The notes: generated by a model not told the origin, from the letters alone. A DNA stretch of 64,000 nucleotides from Caenorhabditis remanei (GCF_010183535.1 NC_071331.1:4092001-4156000); one strand, 5' to 3'. Counted from the first letter of the stretch, positions 11,401 to 20,471 are shown. Translations and numbers: made by a program.

Positions 11401-14400
11401 AGGACAAAGTATTAAAAATGGAATACAGAACTCCATACATTGAAGTAGAATACGTACCTCCAACCATTCGAACCGTGACCATTGCTCCGACGACAACAAC
11501 CACTCAGCAGCCAACTGTAGTAGTGCCCAGAACAGTTGCACCTACAAGAGCCCAAGTACCAAATCCACCAGAGCCAACTAATCCACCAAAAACAACGACT
11601 CCGAAACCACAAACACCGAGAACAACACCAGCAATCACACCTCCGCCGAAACCGACTCCACCAAGGTTACCACCAGTAACGACACCCTCGACTACAACAA
11701 CAACAACCAATCTTCCACAAGTTCAAACATGGGAAGAGTACATTCCGGAAAGCAACAGGAATGTGGTATTCGAGAAACCACAAGAGAGACCGTTTCATAG
11801 TCCAGCTATTGATCTTTTCATGAACACTTGCATGCAACAACGAGAGGCGACTATTCTATTCCAAACAGTACTGAATATTGACCCTACGGCAGCAGTCAGA
11901 CAGCTGATGAAAAGAACTGACATAGCAGCCAGAAAAGCAGGACAAGGAATACTAGTCACCCAATGCAAGACCGTCGAACCAGAAGAAATCATTTGGGACA
12001 GGAAAATCAATAACACCTGTTTCGACTTGGTTCCGATGATGATCGATGGAAAGATATGGTTCCTACTCGAAGGCACCGATGACCTGGTTGCCGAATCGGG
12101 ATCAGTTGAATGTACGACACCACAAGAAACGGGGAAAATCCATAAAGAAGATCTCGTTTGGAGAAACGAGAAAGGATCAGAAACATGGGTCCAAACATTC
12201 AATCGACCAATCAGAAGAGAAGCCAACCAATTTCTCTTCCAAACACCGACTGTTGTTGGAAAAGATCTTTTAGGTCCAGGAACCTCATCGGCAGCAGACG
12301 AAGAATTGAGCAAAATGTATCGTCAAAAAGTCAATAACATCGCATTCAAGCTGTTAGAAGAAAATGTTGTCAAAGCAAAGGACTTCATCACCAACACAGT
12401 GAAGGTTCACAAGGATCGAGTAGCCAACACACTGGAGTCAATATGGAATCAAGCTGGAAAACGAGTTTTCGAAACAGTGAAAACTGTGGTCTTCGATGTG
12501 ACCAAATTTTTGCTGATAATAATTGTACCGCTTGCAGTAATTGTGATTCTCGTAATCACCTTATACGCCTATTGCAAATACAAGCTTGCCCGAAAAGCAG
12601 CCACTGTAACAGCACGACAGATGATAGAGATGGCCACGAAACAACTAAGATCAGTCAACTACGTGGACCAAACACCAACAAGGAAATGCTATGTTGCCAC
12701 AAACATAGAGGATGAGTATCCTATTCCTGGAGTTCACTCAGTTCTACATCACCACAACAAAGGACATCTACCAGTGATTCAAGTGGAAATGGATGGAAGA
12801 ACACTCCATGCATTGATCGACACAGGCGCAGGAGTGAGTTACCTTCCAGAATCAATGGTCCAACCAGAACAAATCGAGAGCGGAAAGCAGATTGCAAATG
12901 CAGCAAACGGATCAGTCATCAAGTTCATCGGATCCACCCAACAGAAAATCCGAATTGGAGACATCGTAGTAGATCAGCTACTACTAGTGTCTGTAAACGG
13001 CGATTGTCCATCTGAAATGTTGTTAGGCATAGACTTCGTCCGAAACCTGAATAGACAAGGACACCCCATTAACTTCGATATGGTGAACAAGAAGCTAACG
13101 ATCGGAAAAGAAGTTGCATTGATTTGTAGCGTTGAGTTAGCACCGGAAAGGGATACCATCAGAGTAGTGGTACTATTCAAATGCATCGTTAATCCAAGAT
13201 CCGAAGCGTTGATTCCAGCCAAACTGGAGAACTATCGAACGGAAATGGGAAATGAGTTCATGATTCAGGACAACCAAAGAGAATCGGACGACATCTACAC
13301 TGTTGCCAGAACGGTAGTTAACACCGATGACGAAGGGAAAACGTTGCTTCAATTGTGTAATCCCTCAGCAAAATCAATCCAGTTGTATGCAGGCCAAGCG
13401 CTAGCGACAGCCACCATCTATGAACAAGTCTGGGACGAAGGATACACACCACCAGAAGCCGACTGGACATCGAAACTGCCGCGCCTACCAACAGAAACTC
13501 CTCCAGGATATCAACCATCAGATGAAATCGATCTCAGCAAATCCATCTTCACAGAAGACCAGAAAAGAAGACTGAAGGAAATCATCAACCAACACAAGGA
13601 AGCCTTCGTCGCTCCGGATGGCGTCTTAGGATGCTACACGGGACCAATCAAACATCGAATCGATTTCGTAAAGGACGCGATAATTCCCCCACCAAAGAAT
13701 TATCGGATTCCCCTGGAACGACGTCGAGAAGTCGAAAAGCAGATCAAAGAGATGGAAAAGCAAGGGATCATTCGGGAGTCTTCGTCTCCATTTGCAGCAC
13801 CGATTGTCTTGGTGAAAAAGGCTGATAAAGAATCATGGAGATTTTGCATTGATTACCGTGCTCTGAATAATATCACGGAGCCAGTACAATCAGTACTTCC
13901 GAATATTCAGGAGTTATTGGATGTAACAGCTCAGAATCCAATATACACCACTCTTGATTTTGCATCAGGATTTCATCAGATCCCGGTAGAAGAAGCTCAT
14001 TGTGAAAGAACTGCATTCGCAAGCTTTATGGGTGTCTACGAGTACATCCGAATGCCCATGGGTCTGAAAGGAAGTCCAGGCACCTTTCAAAGAATCATGC
14101 GCAGTCTATTGAGACCACTGAAGGCCAGAGTATTCTGTTACATTGATGACATTATCACCACGTCACCAAATGCAGAAAAACACTTACGTGACATCGAAGA
14201 GGTCCTGGGAATGATCCAACGATCAGGGATGAAACTGAAACCAAGCAAAGCGAAGTTCGGTCAGGACAAAATTACTTTCTTGGGATTCGTCGTTTCCGCA
14301 GAAGGAATACACCCCGATCCGTCAAAGACTTCGGCGATCACGGAATATCCGACACCCAAGACGGTCAGGGATGTAAGAGCATTCCTAGGCCTTGCTTCAT

Positions 14401-15656
14401 TTTACAGAAGGTTCATTAAGGATTTCTCAAAAATCACCACATCCTTAACCGAACTCACCAAGAAGGATTCTGAATTCCATTGGGACGAGGAACAAAAAGA
14501 GTCATTCGAGAAATTGAAGCTAGCTCTCGTGTCAAGTCCAGTCTTGGCAGCACCGAAGTTGGGACACCCGTTCATCATCGAGACGGATGCCTCAGGGAAA
14601 GGTGTTGGAGCCGTTCTCATGCAATCTCAAGATCGAGAGGCCATCGAGCCTCGAGTGATCGCATATGCCTCGCGAGTATACAACAAGCATGAAAAACGGT
14701 ACCCAGCCATCGAACTTGAAGCGCTTGGACTTATCTTTGCGGTGACAAAGTTCCGTCCATACATCGACGGAGCGGAAACAACAATTATAACAGACCATTC
14801 GCCGCTCAAGGCACTGTTATACCGGACGGACCTGCAAGGACGTTTGGCGAAATACCAGATCATCTTGCAGGAATACAATGTGACCATAGTATACCGACCA
14901 GGAAAAGCCAATGTCATCGCAGACGCGCTGTCAAGACATCATCCACTAGTTAACGCGGTCATCCCCACATGGATTGACATGAAAGTTGTCAAAGCCGAAC
15001 AACAAACGGCCCCGGACTTTGCAGCAATCCATGAGAAACTGGATCACTTTGCACTCCATGATGGAATTGTCTACAAAGTTACGACAGGAACACCAGTCGT
15101 ATATCTGCCGAAAGACACAAAATATGGAAAGGAACTGATCGAGAAAATTCATGGAGATTTGGACGAAGGAGCACACATGGGCAGAGATAAGACATATCAC
15201 AAGGTCAAGGAGATAGCGACATGGCCAGGAGTGGAGCTTGCTGTAAGAAACGTTGTTGCAGCATGCCCAACATGCCAGAAAACCAAGGATCCGGCTGTTG
15301 CTCGCACCAGGGCACGACTACACGAGTTCGAAAGTGTCTCACAACCATTCGAACGAGTCCACTGCGACTTCGTGGGACCCTGGCCAACAACGGAACGCTC
15401 TTACAAATATGTCTTGGTCATGTGCTGCGCATTCTCGAAATTCATTGTCGCCGAGCCCCTAGAAGACCAAACAGCAATGACAACAGTCCAAACACTCAGC
15501 GACAGATTATTTGCGAGATTTGGAATCCCCAAGATCGTCGTCACCGATCAAGGAACTAACTTTATGTCTAAAGTGGTAGCCCACTTTCTTCTTTCAAAAA
15601 ACGTCACTCACCAAATCTCCACGGCATACCACCATTCATCAAAATGGACAGGTTGA
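8415..15656 (+). CDS. Retroelement polyprotein: gag, envelope-like glycoprotein, protease, RT, RNase H, integrase (frame-broken)
   Basis: One frame open from 8376; residues are numbered here from the TTG at 8481, since no early ATG exists and a spliced start is likely. Gag-like helical region at about 218-385, then an R/N/P-rich nucleic-acid-binding tail (about 420-528) with no CCHC knuckle. A hydrophobic signal/anchor segment follows at about 529-548. A secreted-looking domain has cysteines, N-glycosylation sequons, and a furin-like RRKR at 813-816. Next come a charged, coiled-coil-like stretch (about 870-950), a Thr/Pro mucin-like spacer (about 1000-1078), and a transmembrane helix at about 1343-1365. 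Retropepsin has DTG at D1447. RT has D1826 and YIDD at 1887-1890. The RNase H aspartate is D2036. Integrase has an HHCC finger from about 2224 and catalytic D2296 and D2356. The frame stops at 15654-15656 before the catalytic Glu because of an extra base in an A run at 15641-15644. Envelope between gag and pol in one frame is unusual. Gag, protease, RT, RNase H and integrase are certain; the envelope role is inferred. Confidence 0.93.
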   Translation, partial: WNRSKEEREEDRRRANREREERLKRREKEQFDAFTKSVEKPKQASRPVRGNPADSTPRDLTATLPQTPGQLLNAELPTPRAHIANPVEDFSSPGSNYQTPSQFPLKETPILSRREGPTGSPQPTHKVRDFFARFLSFFDNSEEDPQDQTSGKSTENEQEEVLTPNPSDLKEKNPTPNSTPPGKPGKEEKSFTRKPEKPDMEKKELAGDLQWEEDSPAETEPLKALRAVAGHVPKFSKGNTAALRRWLVDYRLALHNLNIKQEAGARILPFFLDGLAKQRYHQLPAAQKATWTDVVENLIRAFEVPGDRELAQQEITTLKQGELTITEYARRLRTLGEYAYEGMPENVRESLLLNHFMHHAAPHLRKKLLQMENVPKTLEEMIRKAERFQRLHNLDEEKEDEQLVAAMSQLMRPAPDQDREMTGRPSYRQPSAPPLESGTQPSWRYGGRDPPNYGNGGRPNFQRNDRQNFRPNFRQNDRPNYRQDNRPPMRGRGPPLQYPPNRFPMEPPRGRFPMESPLNRFRPEQPPGRNYRNEERSQDERNFHRGRGFPNKLLAYLTISMMLVGLAQAGKPQICGFQQGGNMFVPPSVLPCEPPKTPIVATKADIFELRSDPMRQIAHSCYKQTFQVQTFSFLKFYVTAKMTNPGENVFQSVRVQECREAVRLKKFAGKDLIESPKGVFRSAHASEVAENHTAWFGSTHFNHEEIIIVVGEVASFDGATTISTLGDTSKCLYSSGYCKTEKTTIVWMESAPFQSCKYQRMTSADAFISDKHIAIPELRMFAAISQDMRFTDTEAKGCTVGNVYFTDDGKMISFPELPSDLWIPDYVRMKEGHHRRKRTLLLVPGPNNITMALNLGEKFAVPIIQRLFSVDALEKIERFETEPISDPRILNEIKTFGVTNELLMTRAERYESERKNSLGHQLIVLKCIRIMQYKFRTTERLNNLKRELTAAESELLKIMSSDLVNVFDPLLDLEFGVSEETDSTPHAGYKFPRFDEDKVLKMEYRTPYIEVEYVPPTIRTVTIAPTTTTTQQPTVVVPRTVAPTRAQVPNPPEPTNPPKTTTPKPQTPRTTPAITPPPKPTPPRLPPVTTPSTTTTTTNLPQVQTWEEYIPESNRNVVFEKPQERPFHSPAIDLFMNTCMQQREATILFQTVLNIDPTAAVRQLMKRTDIAARKAGQGILVTQCKTVEPEEIIWDRKINNTCFDLVPMMIDGKIWFLLEGTDDLVAESGSVECTTPQETGKIHKEDLVWRNEKGSETWVQTFNRPIRREANQFLFQTPTVVGKDLLGPGTSSAADEELSKMYRQKVNNIAFKLLEENVVKAKDFITNTVKVHKDRVANTLESIWNQAGKRVFETVKTVVFDVTKFLLIIIVPLAVIVILVITLYAYCKYKLARKAATVTARQMIEMATKQLRSVNYVDQTPTRKCYVATNIEDEYPIPGVHSVLHHHNKGHLPVIQVEMDGRTLHALIDTGAGVSYLPESMVQPEQIESGKQIANAANGSVIKFIGSTQQKIRIGDIVVDQLLLVSVNGDCPSEMLLGIDFVRNLNRQGHPINFDMVNKKLTIGKEVALICSVELAPERDTIRVVVLFKCIVNPRSEALIPAKLENYRTEMGNEFMIQDNQRESDDIYTVARTVVNTDDEGKTLLQLCNPSAKSIQLYAGQALATATIYEQVWDEGYTPPEADWTSKLPRLPTETPPGYQPSDEIDLSKSIFTEDQKRRLKEIINQHKEAFVAPDGVLGCYTGPIKHRIDFVKDAIIPPPKNYRIPLERRREVEKQIKEMEKQGIIRESSSPFAAPIVLVKKADKESWRFCIDYRALNNITEPVQSVLPNIQELLDVTAQNPIYTTLDFASGFHQIPVEEAHCERTAFASFMGVYEYIRMPMGLKGSPGTFQRIMRSLLRPLKARVFCYIDDIITTSPNAEKHLRDIEEVLGMIQRSGMKLKPSKAKFGQDKITFLGFVVSAEGIHPDPSKTSAITEYPTPKTVRDVRAFLGLASFYRRFIKDFSKITTSLTELTKKDSEFHWDEEQKESFEKLKLALVSSPVLAAPKLGHPFIIETDASGKGVGAVLMQSQDREAIEPRVIAYASRVYNKHEKRYPAIELEALGLIFAVTKFRPYIDGAETTIITDHSPLKALLYRTDLQGRLAKYQIILQEYNVTIVYRPGKANVIADALSRHHPLVNAVIPTWIDMKVVKAEQQTAPDFAAIHEKLDHFALHDGIVYKVTTGTPVVYLPKDTKYGKELIEKIHGDLDEGAHMGRDKTYHKVKEIATWPGVELAVRNVVAACPTCQKTKDPAVARTRARLHEFESVSQPFERVHCDFVGPWPTTERSYKYVLVMCCAFSKFIVAEPLEDQTAMTTVQTLSDRLFARFGIPKIVVTDQGTNFMSKVVAHFLLSKNVTHQISTAYHHSSKWTG

Positions 15657-16188
15657 GCGAGCGAATCAAGTCATCGAAATCGCACTCCGACCCTATAAAG
15701 ACGAGGGATGTTGGGACATCTACTTGCAGAAGGTCGTTCACGCCTACAATACGTCTGTTCACGCGACAACGGGGATTGCGCCATTTCGGGTGGTGCACAC
15801 GTTTAGTCCGGGAACCCCGATGAAAAATAGCCTTTTAAAAACCGGTGAAGTTTCAGTCAACGAATATATGGATAACATCAGAAGAACGCTGGGAAGGCAA
15901 CAAGCGTATTGCAGAGCAAGGATTGAAGAAAGAACGAAGGAGAGAAACGACCGTTACAACAATAAGGACAACATAAAGGACGTTCAATTTGAAGTTGGAG
16001 ACAAGATTCTGCTCAGAAAAGGACCAAGGGACAAGCTTAGTTCACCTTTTCTAGGTCCATTTGAAGTTGTCAAGGTCGAAGACCCCAACATCGCCATCAA
16101 AGGGTTTGGAAGAGCCACCAGAAGTGGAGAGAGAAGAGAGGCATGGGTGCACAAGGACCGTTGCAAGAAATTCATTGAGGGAAAATAA
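15657..16188 (+). CDS. Integrase C-terminal part, shifted frame
   Basis: Continues the integrase in the +1 frame directly after the break at about 15641. It contains the region with the third catalytic acidic residue (near 15655), the helix typical of gypsy integrases, and a GPF-type C-terminal domain (around 16045). It ends at a stop at 16186-16188. As the DNA stands it would not be made as part of the polyprotein. A programmed shift seems unlikely because the slip lies inside the catalytic core. A one-base indel or an assembly error is the simpler reading. Confidence 0.85.
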
Positions 16189-16540
16189 GCACAAGAAGAG
16201 TCACCGTCAACAGCCGCCCAGTTATAAGCTTCTCAAAATACTGTTAAAATGCTATTAAAATACTCTATTTCGTTGTAGAAACATATAACCTACTCTTTTC
16301 TTTTAAAAATTTGCGTAAATAAATAATCAATAAACAAGAGCTCTAGTAAAATCCCCGTCCAGAAAGGTCAGAAAGAACGTGAAAAACGAGAGAAAGTGTA
16401 ATGAGTTGTAATAGAAAGGGAAACGAGAAAGAAATGCGAAGAGCAGCGAAAAGAAGAGCGAAAGGGGGAAGGCCTAGTCGGAAAAGAAAATTATTAAAGG
16501 AAGGAACTAGACATGCATCACTAATTGAGTTTTCTTGAAG
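16189..16540 (+). other. Spacer between integrase and accessory frame
   Basis: About 350 bases, purine-rich from 16370 onward (AGAAAG/GAAAGG). I see no coding signal. The last bases before 16541 (TTTTCTTGAAG) could act as a weak splice acceptor for a subgenomic mRNA. Confidence 0.4.
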
Positions 16541-17269
16541 ATGGCGTGCAACAACGTAACGATTGTCAAGGCTATGGTCATCTCGGAAGAAGGAGGAAGA
16601 GTCATGCTCTTCACCCCGAAATTCGAAGAAAACCTAGTCATCCACAACCAATCAAAGAAAAGGCAACCAGGAGAGCTCTTTGAAATCACTGTCTATTCCG
16701 AAGACTACCATCCAAGGAAAGGGGAATTAGATGAAACAACTTGTTCTGGATGGAAAGTTAAATTGGATGGAGAAAAATTAGGAATTCAATCGATCTACCT
16801 TCCCAGCCAAAATCAAAAAGGAGGGGAACTGCTACTGAAGGTCCTCTTTCACAATCAGTTTCCGTGGTTCGGGGAGACGGGCCACTACTACAACGGATTC
16901 TTTCCGTTCGCGAAAGTCAAGCATACAAACTCAGCAGTGGAGGCATGGCTCAAGACCTTCTCGAAGGAGAAAAAACTGAGCATGGAGCTCCAAATGGGAA
17001 GGGACGGAGCCATTGCCATCGGAATGGCACGACGGTTCACGACGGAAGAAAAGGAGGGGAATGCAGCCTTTGTAACAAGATATCAATCAGCAGAGGAGGC
17101 AGGACTCCAGCCACTACTCCGGTCCCCACACCCATACGTCTGGCTTCCGGAGGGACAGAGACCACTCAGAGGGTTCGCAAGAATCACCATGCAGCAAGGA
17201 AGAAACCCTCAGGAGGAGGATTCGGAGAACGAAGAATGGGAAATCGTGGCGAGAGACGATTTGGAATAA
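16541..17269 (+). CDS. Retroelement accessory protein of unknown function (242 aa)
   Basis: The ATG at 16541 opens a 242-codon frame 353 bp after integrase. I recognise no family. The N-terminal ~60 residues alternate short hydrophobic strands with glycines and lysines, which would suit a small beta-barrel, but this is only an impression. The middle holds aromatic clusters (FPWFGETGHYYNGFFPF). The C-terminus is strongly acidic (EEDSENEEW). There is no signal peptide or membrane segment. Codon use resembles the polyprotein. Its place after pol and before the 3' LTR is where complex retroviruses keep accessory or regulatory genes, so a role in RNA handling or host antagonism is possible but unsupported. 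An AATAAA lies about 80 bp after the stop. Confidence 0.7.
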   Translation: MACNNVTIVKAMVISEEGGRVMLFTPKFEENLVIHNQSKKRQPGELFEITVYSEDYHPRKGELDETTCSGWKVKLDGEKLGIQSIYLPSQNQKGGELLLKVLFHNQFPWFGETGHYYNGFFPFAKVKHTNSAVEAWLKTFSKEKKLSMELQMGRDGAIAIGMARRFTTEEKEGNAAFVTRYQSAEEAGLQPLLRSPHPYVWLPEGQRPLRGFARITMQQGRNPQEEDSENEEWEIVARDDLE

Positions 17270-17289
17270 TAGTCGAATTTTTTTTTTCT

Positions 17290-18003
17290 CGTCTCCTCTA
17301 TCATAATTTAGAATAATACCATATATACCAGAGAATTTATCCCTTCAAATAAACGTCATCTGAAAATAGAAAGTGGTCGAGAAGGTTGGCAGTTCGTAAG
17401 AGAATCATTCACTTTGTTTCGCTGGTTACCAGAAGAAAAGAGTTTCGCCAAAAGAATATTCAAATCCTTTCATCTAGAGAAAAACTCCTGAAAAAGCGAA
17501 TATTTAAATTAGCTAAGAATGATTATTAACAACGGGACTTCATTCTTTTGTGTAGCCGTAACAATAAAAAGCAACCCGTCAACAAATTGAAACACCCGTG
17601 AGATGAGAAATAGAGAGACAACAGGAGAACGAGAGAGTACAGAGAAATCGAGAAAATGGGTAAAAAATAAGAAAGGTTAGAAAGTGGAGAGATAACAGAG
17701 AACATGAGTAGAAGAATGAGAAGAGATAAAAGAGATATCAGAAGAACGAGAAGAAATGAGAGAAAAATCCTAGTAGAATCGAGAGATTTCGGGGAAATCA
17801 GATAAAAAGATAATTGGATTAAGCTACACGCCTCAAATACCCGGCGAAAGAGAAAATAAGATCAAAGAGAGAGATCTAGCTTAATCGAACATGGAAAACT
17901 TAAGAAAATAAGATCAGTGCAGTAAAAGAAGTAACAATTAAAGTGAGAGGTTCAGAAGGGAAAGCAGAGAAGGGAAAATTAAATTTCAAGGAATCCGCGG
18001 GCC
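17290..18003. other. Purine-rich non-coding stretch in the retroelement
   Basis: About 700 bases with strong plus-strand purine bias (GAGAGA/GAGAAA runs) and no long open frame. On the minus strand it would be the 3' untranslated region of the antisense EGF/TM gene. Confidence 0.5.
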
Positions 18004-18431
18004 TCAGTTAACAAATCGAGCCTTAACCTTCTTCCAGAAAGTAGCCTTCTCGTGGAGCATAGCCTTGCCACTCTCGATTTCGGCGTCGAAATCGACACAT
18101 CCAACTGAGCGCCTACCAGACATCAGATAGACGACGACGGCCGCAAGGCAGAGAACGAGCAGGCTCAGCAACGCGACGAGCAAGATGGGGACTGCAAGAA
18201 GAGATGAGAGGTGAAAAAATTGGTTAAGAATTTCAGCTTACCGAGAATACTGGAGTCCGGAGTACTTGGGAGGACGGTGGAAGCAACAGCCGCGGTCGCG
18301 GTCTCACAGGCGGCTCCGGTCCACCCTTTTCGGCAAAAGCATTTGGCAAATCCTCCGACGAGACGACAAGTACCACGCATTGAGCAGTCTGAGGGACAGA
18401 GCCCGAGAGCGACACGTTGCATGACGGGAGT
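18004..18431 (-). CDS. Antisense EGF-like/transmembrane gene inside the retroelement
   Basis: Minus strand, two exons. The first exon (18431 to 18242) follows a textbook acceptor TTTTTCCAG. It has an ATG at 18422 and encodes a Cys-rich EGF-like module (CPSDC, CRLVGGFAKCFCRKGW), then a Thr/Ala/Ser-rich spacer. A 50-nt intron (18241 to 18192; GTAAG...TTGCAG) is removed in matching phase. The second exon (18191 to 18004) encodes a ~20-residue hydrophobic helix and a basic cytoplasmic tail ending at TGA. From the ATG the product is 122 aa, an extracellular EGF plus single-pass membrane protein. No signal peptide is visible, so an upstream exon is missing or not recognised, or SL trans-splicing places the ATG 9 nt from the 5' end. 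An intron can survive retrotransposition only in antisense orientation, which fits a captured host gene (inference). Confidence 0.65.
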
Positions 18432-18793
18432 CTGGAAAAAGGCTAAATTGTTAACGGAAAATGGAAAATCGTGAGAGAAATCACGAGAAAAACGAGGAAA
18501 TGCTGGAAAATGGCTAAGTTGTTGATTAAAAATGGAATTGGTGAAGGAAAACGACGGGAAAAAAAAACGAGAAAACGTCGAAAAATAGCAGGAAAAATCG
18601 AAAATTATAGCCAAAAACAAATAAACAACTTTTGAAAACGCCAGTCCAGTAGAGCGCACTTGCGGGCCACCTCGGGAAATCATTTGCGCGGAAATTTAAA
18701 AATGGATTTTTTGATTGCCGCGAACAATGAATTTCCGAAAAAAGAAAATTGCCAAAGAAAGTCGGAAGAAACTAAAAATATAGAATTTTCCAG
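18432..18793. other. Intron-like DNA between antisense gene and terminal exon
   Basis: AT-rich, with two related blocks (around 18440-18480 and 18505-18545). It ends at a strong plus-strand acceptor (AATTTTCCAG) at 18793. Open frames continue across it in both directions but look like intron read-through rather than coding sequence. Confidence 0.45.
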
Positions 18794-19265
18794 ATCCACT
18801 CTAAGATCAAGGGTGCAGTTTCCGGCAGGCAGAGGACCGTTCAGAATCCGCAGCCCAGCAAGAAGACGCTCCCCAAGACGAAGCCCACCAAGGAACACCG
18901 GTCCGAGACGAGGGAATTGGAGACGTGGAGGAAATACAAGGATGGAAAACAATGGGAAAAGAGGAGGACAATGGATTAAGAAGAAGGAAGGCCAAGGTAC
19001 AGCAAAGAAGCAACAGCAGAAGAGGAAGCAACAGAACAACGCGCAACGTCAGCAGCAACGGTTCCAGTATGCTACTCCGATGTACCAACAACCGCAGGTA
19101 GTACAGATCACGGCCCCTCACTTCCCACCGCAATTTCCATCCCAAATCCCATCCCAAATTCCACCCCAATTGATTCCACAACCAACCATCCATTATGTCT
19201 CACCACAACCCGCCCCACAATTCATTCTCCCACCCCAATACCCACAATACCCATTCAGAATGTAG
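18794..19265 (+). CDS. Sense terminal exon, R/S- then Q/P-rich protein
   Basis: Begins after the acceptor TTTTCCAG and ends at TAG 19263-19265. The first ~50 residues are Arg/Ser/Pro-rich like an RNA-binding RS region. A Lys/Gln block follows, then a Gln/Pro/Tyr-rich tail with repeated PSQIP motifs. This composition is coding-like but not diagnostic. No ATG occurs early in the exon, so it must be joined to an upstream exon ending in phase 2; the candidate exon 7805-7923 ends in that phase. A spliced regulatory or RNA-export protein of a complex retroelement is a reasonable guess, not a demonstrated one. Confidence 0.5.
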
Positions 19266-19447
19266 CAAGGATGATAATTTTTCTTTTCAAAATAATAATT
19301 TAGGTAATTTTAGGTTAGCGTCTATTGTATTTAACATCACTTTCTTTTCATTCTTTTTATGTAAATGTTTTTTTATATATACAATATTTAATTGATAATA
19401 TGTAGGTCTCCTCCTTTTGGTGACCGGGACGGCCACATTTCTCAACC

Positions 19448-19455
19448 GGGGGGGA
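19448..19455 (+). promoter_or_regulatory. Polypurine tract of the retroelement
   Basis: GGGGGGGA immediately before the 3' LTR, the expected plus-strand priming site. Confidence 0.75.
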
Positions 19456-19846
19456 TGTGAACGGGGAGAACCAGACTCTAGTCTGGCTTCCCCTCTTTCG
19501 CAATCCTCTCCTCTTAGCGGCCCACCACCAAGAGGAGAGACGGAGGAGACAGGCTCCGCCCCTACTCTAAGGAGCAGGGACGGCGCCCTCTCGTTTCTTT
19601 AGTCTCGAGATAGCCTTAGCTCTGGGATGTCACCTGTCCAGGGATGAGGCCCCAAACTACAGTAACCCCGTAGTTCAGGGTCTCACTAAGGTTACTCCAC
19701 TCGATATTTACTCAACTATAATAAACCTATATATATTCAATAACCAACTGTCTTCTATTTATCTTGTGTCCTACCGTAACCCCAAGTCCGAGGGATCGGA
19801 TAAAGGTTGAGCTAGAACGAAGGGCATCGGGAGCGTCCCCTTCACA
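19456..19846 (+). repeat. 3' LTR of the gypsy-type element
   Basis: 391 bp, same length as and apparently identical to the 5' LTR. It is followed by the target duplication ATTC at 19847-19850. Confidence 0.95.
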
Positions 19847-20450
19847 ATTCCATCTGAATATGCAAATAAAAAACTCTTACTTTTACAGGTACCATGAAAC
19901 ATACTAATCAATTTCCACCAATCAAGATATTTTGTGAAGCAGTAATCGAAATATCATAGAATTAAAGTCTACTTCTATTTTATCTGTTTCGAAATTATAA
20001 TTTCTTCTCATCTTTTTGGTTCACAAATTGCTGAAGATGTTTTTTTAATTCCACCCACTACCCTCCGTTTCTATCAAGATTAACAGGAAGTCGAACTCAA
20101 AACGTGAAGTTCGGGATAACAAAAGGCGTCCTTTTCAGATATGAACTCCATTTTCAAGATGCAAGAAATATTTTGAATGTGATATGAAAAAATGAAACTA
20201 ATACTATTAATAAGTCTTGTTACTTGCCATTTAGGAGAATCTAAAAACGGAAATATTTGAATCGATATGAAGGAGGGAAGGTGGTTTGTGTGACAAGAAA
20301 AACGATTTATTTGTATTTGTTTATTGTAAAATTGCCATGCGATTTATGCTACACCATAATTTGGGAAATCACTAAGAGAATGACACGAAAACGAGAGAGG
20401 GGAATATTAAAATGATAGGTGAGAGTGAATGTATCAAGTGACTGAAGAAA

Positions 20451-20471
20451 TGGAAAAAAGTGATAGCGAGA
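20451..20471 (-). ncRNA. Predicted 21U-RNA with variant core
   Basis: Variant core CAGTTTCA (minus) at 20512-20519. T of TATT at 20471, 41 nt after the core. Confidence 0.35.

Larger units (their letters stand above)
5269..19850 (+). mobile_element. Ty3/gypsy-type LTR retroelement with an envelope-like domain
   Basis: Complete LTR element. The LTRs at 5273-5663 and 19456-19846 are both 391 bp, begin TG, end CA and look identical by eye, so insertion is recent. Four-base duplications ATTC flank it (5269-5272, 19847-19850). Internal order: a tRNA-Gln-type primer site, a 2.7-kb leader with candidate splice sites, one long gag/glycoprotein/protease/RT/RNase H/integrase frame, an accessory frame, an antisense EGF/TM gene, a sense R/Q/P-rich terminal exon, and a polypurine tract. 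The protease-RT-RH-IN order and the YIDD-type RT place it in Ty3/gypsy (Metaviridae). A comparison with nematode Cer1 is natural because that element also encodes one very long polyprotein (recollection, not checked). A one-base frame break in integrase suggests this copy is not fully competent unless it is a sequencing error. Confidence 0.93.

Noticed and set aside
18432..18683. N-terminal extension of the antisense EGF protein
   Set aside because: Open frame continues upstream of the acceptor but is AT-rich intron-like sequence; the splice acceptor at 18432-18433 is much stronger evidence.
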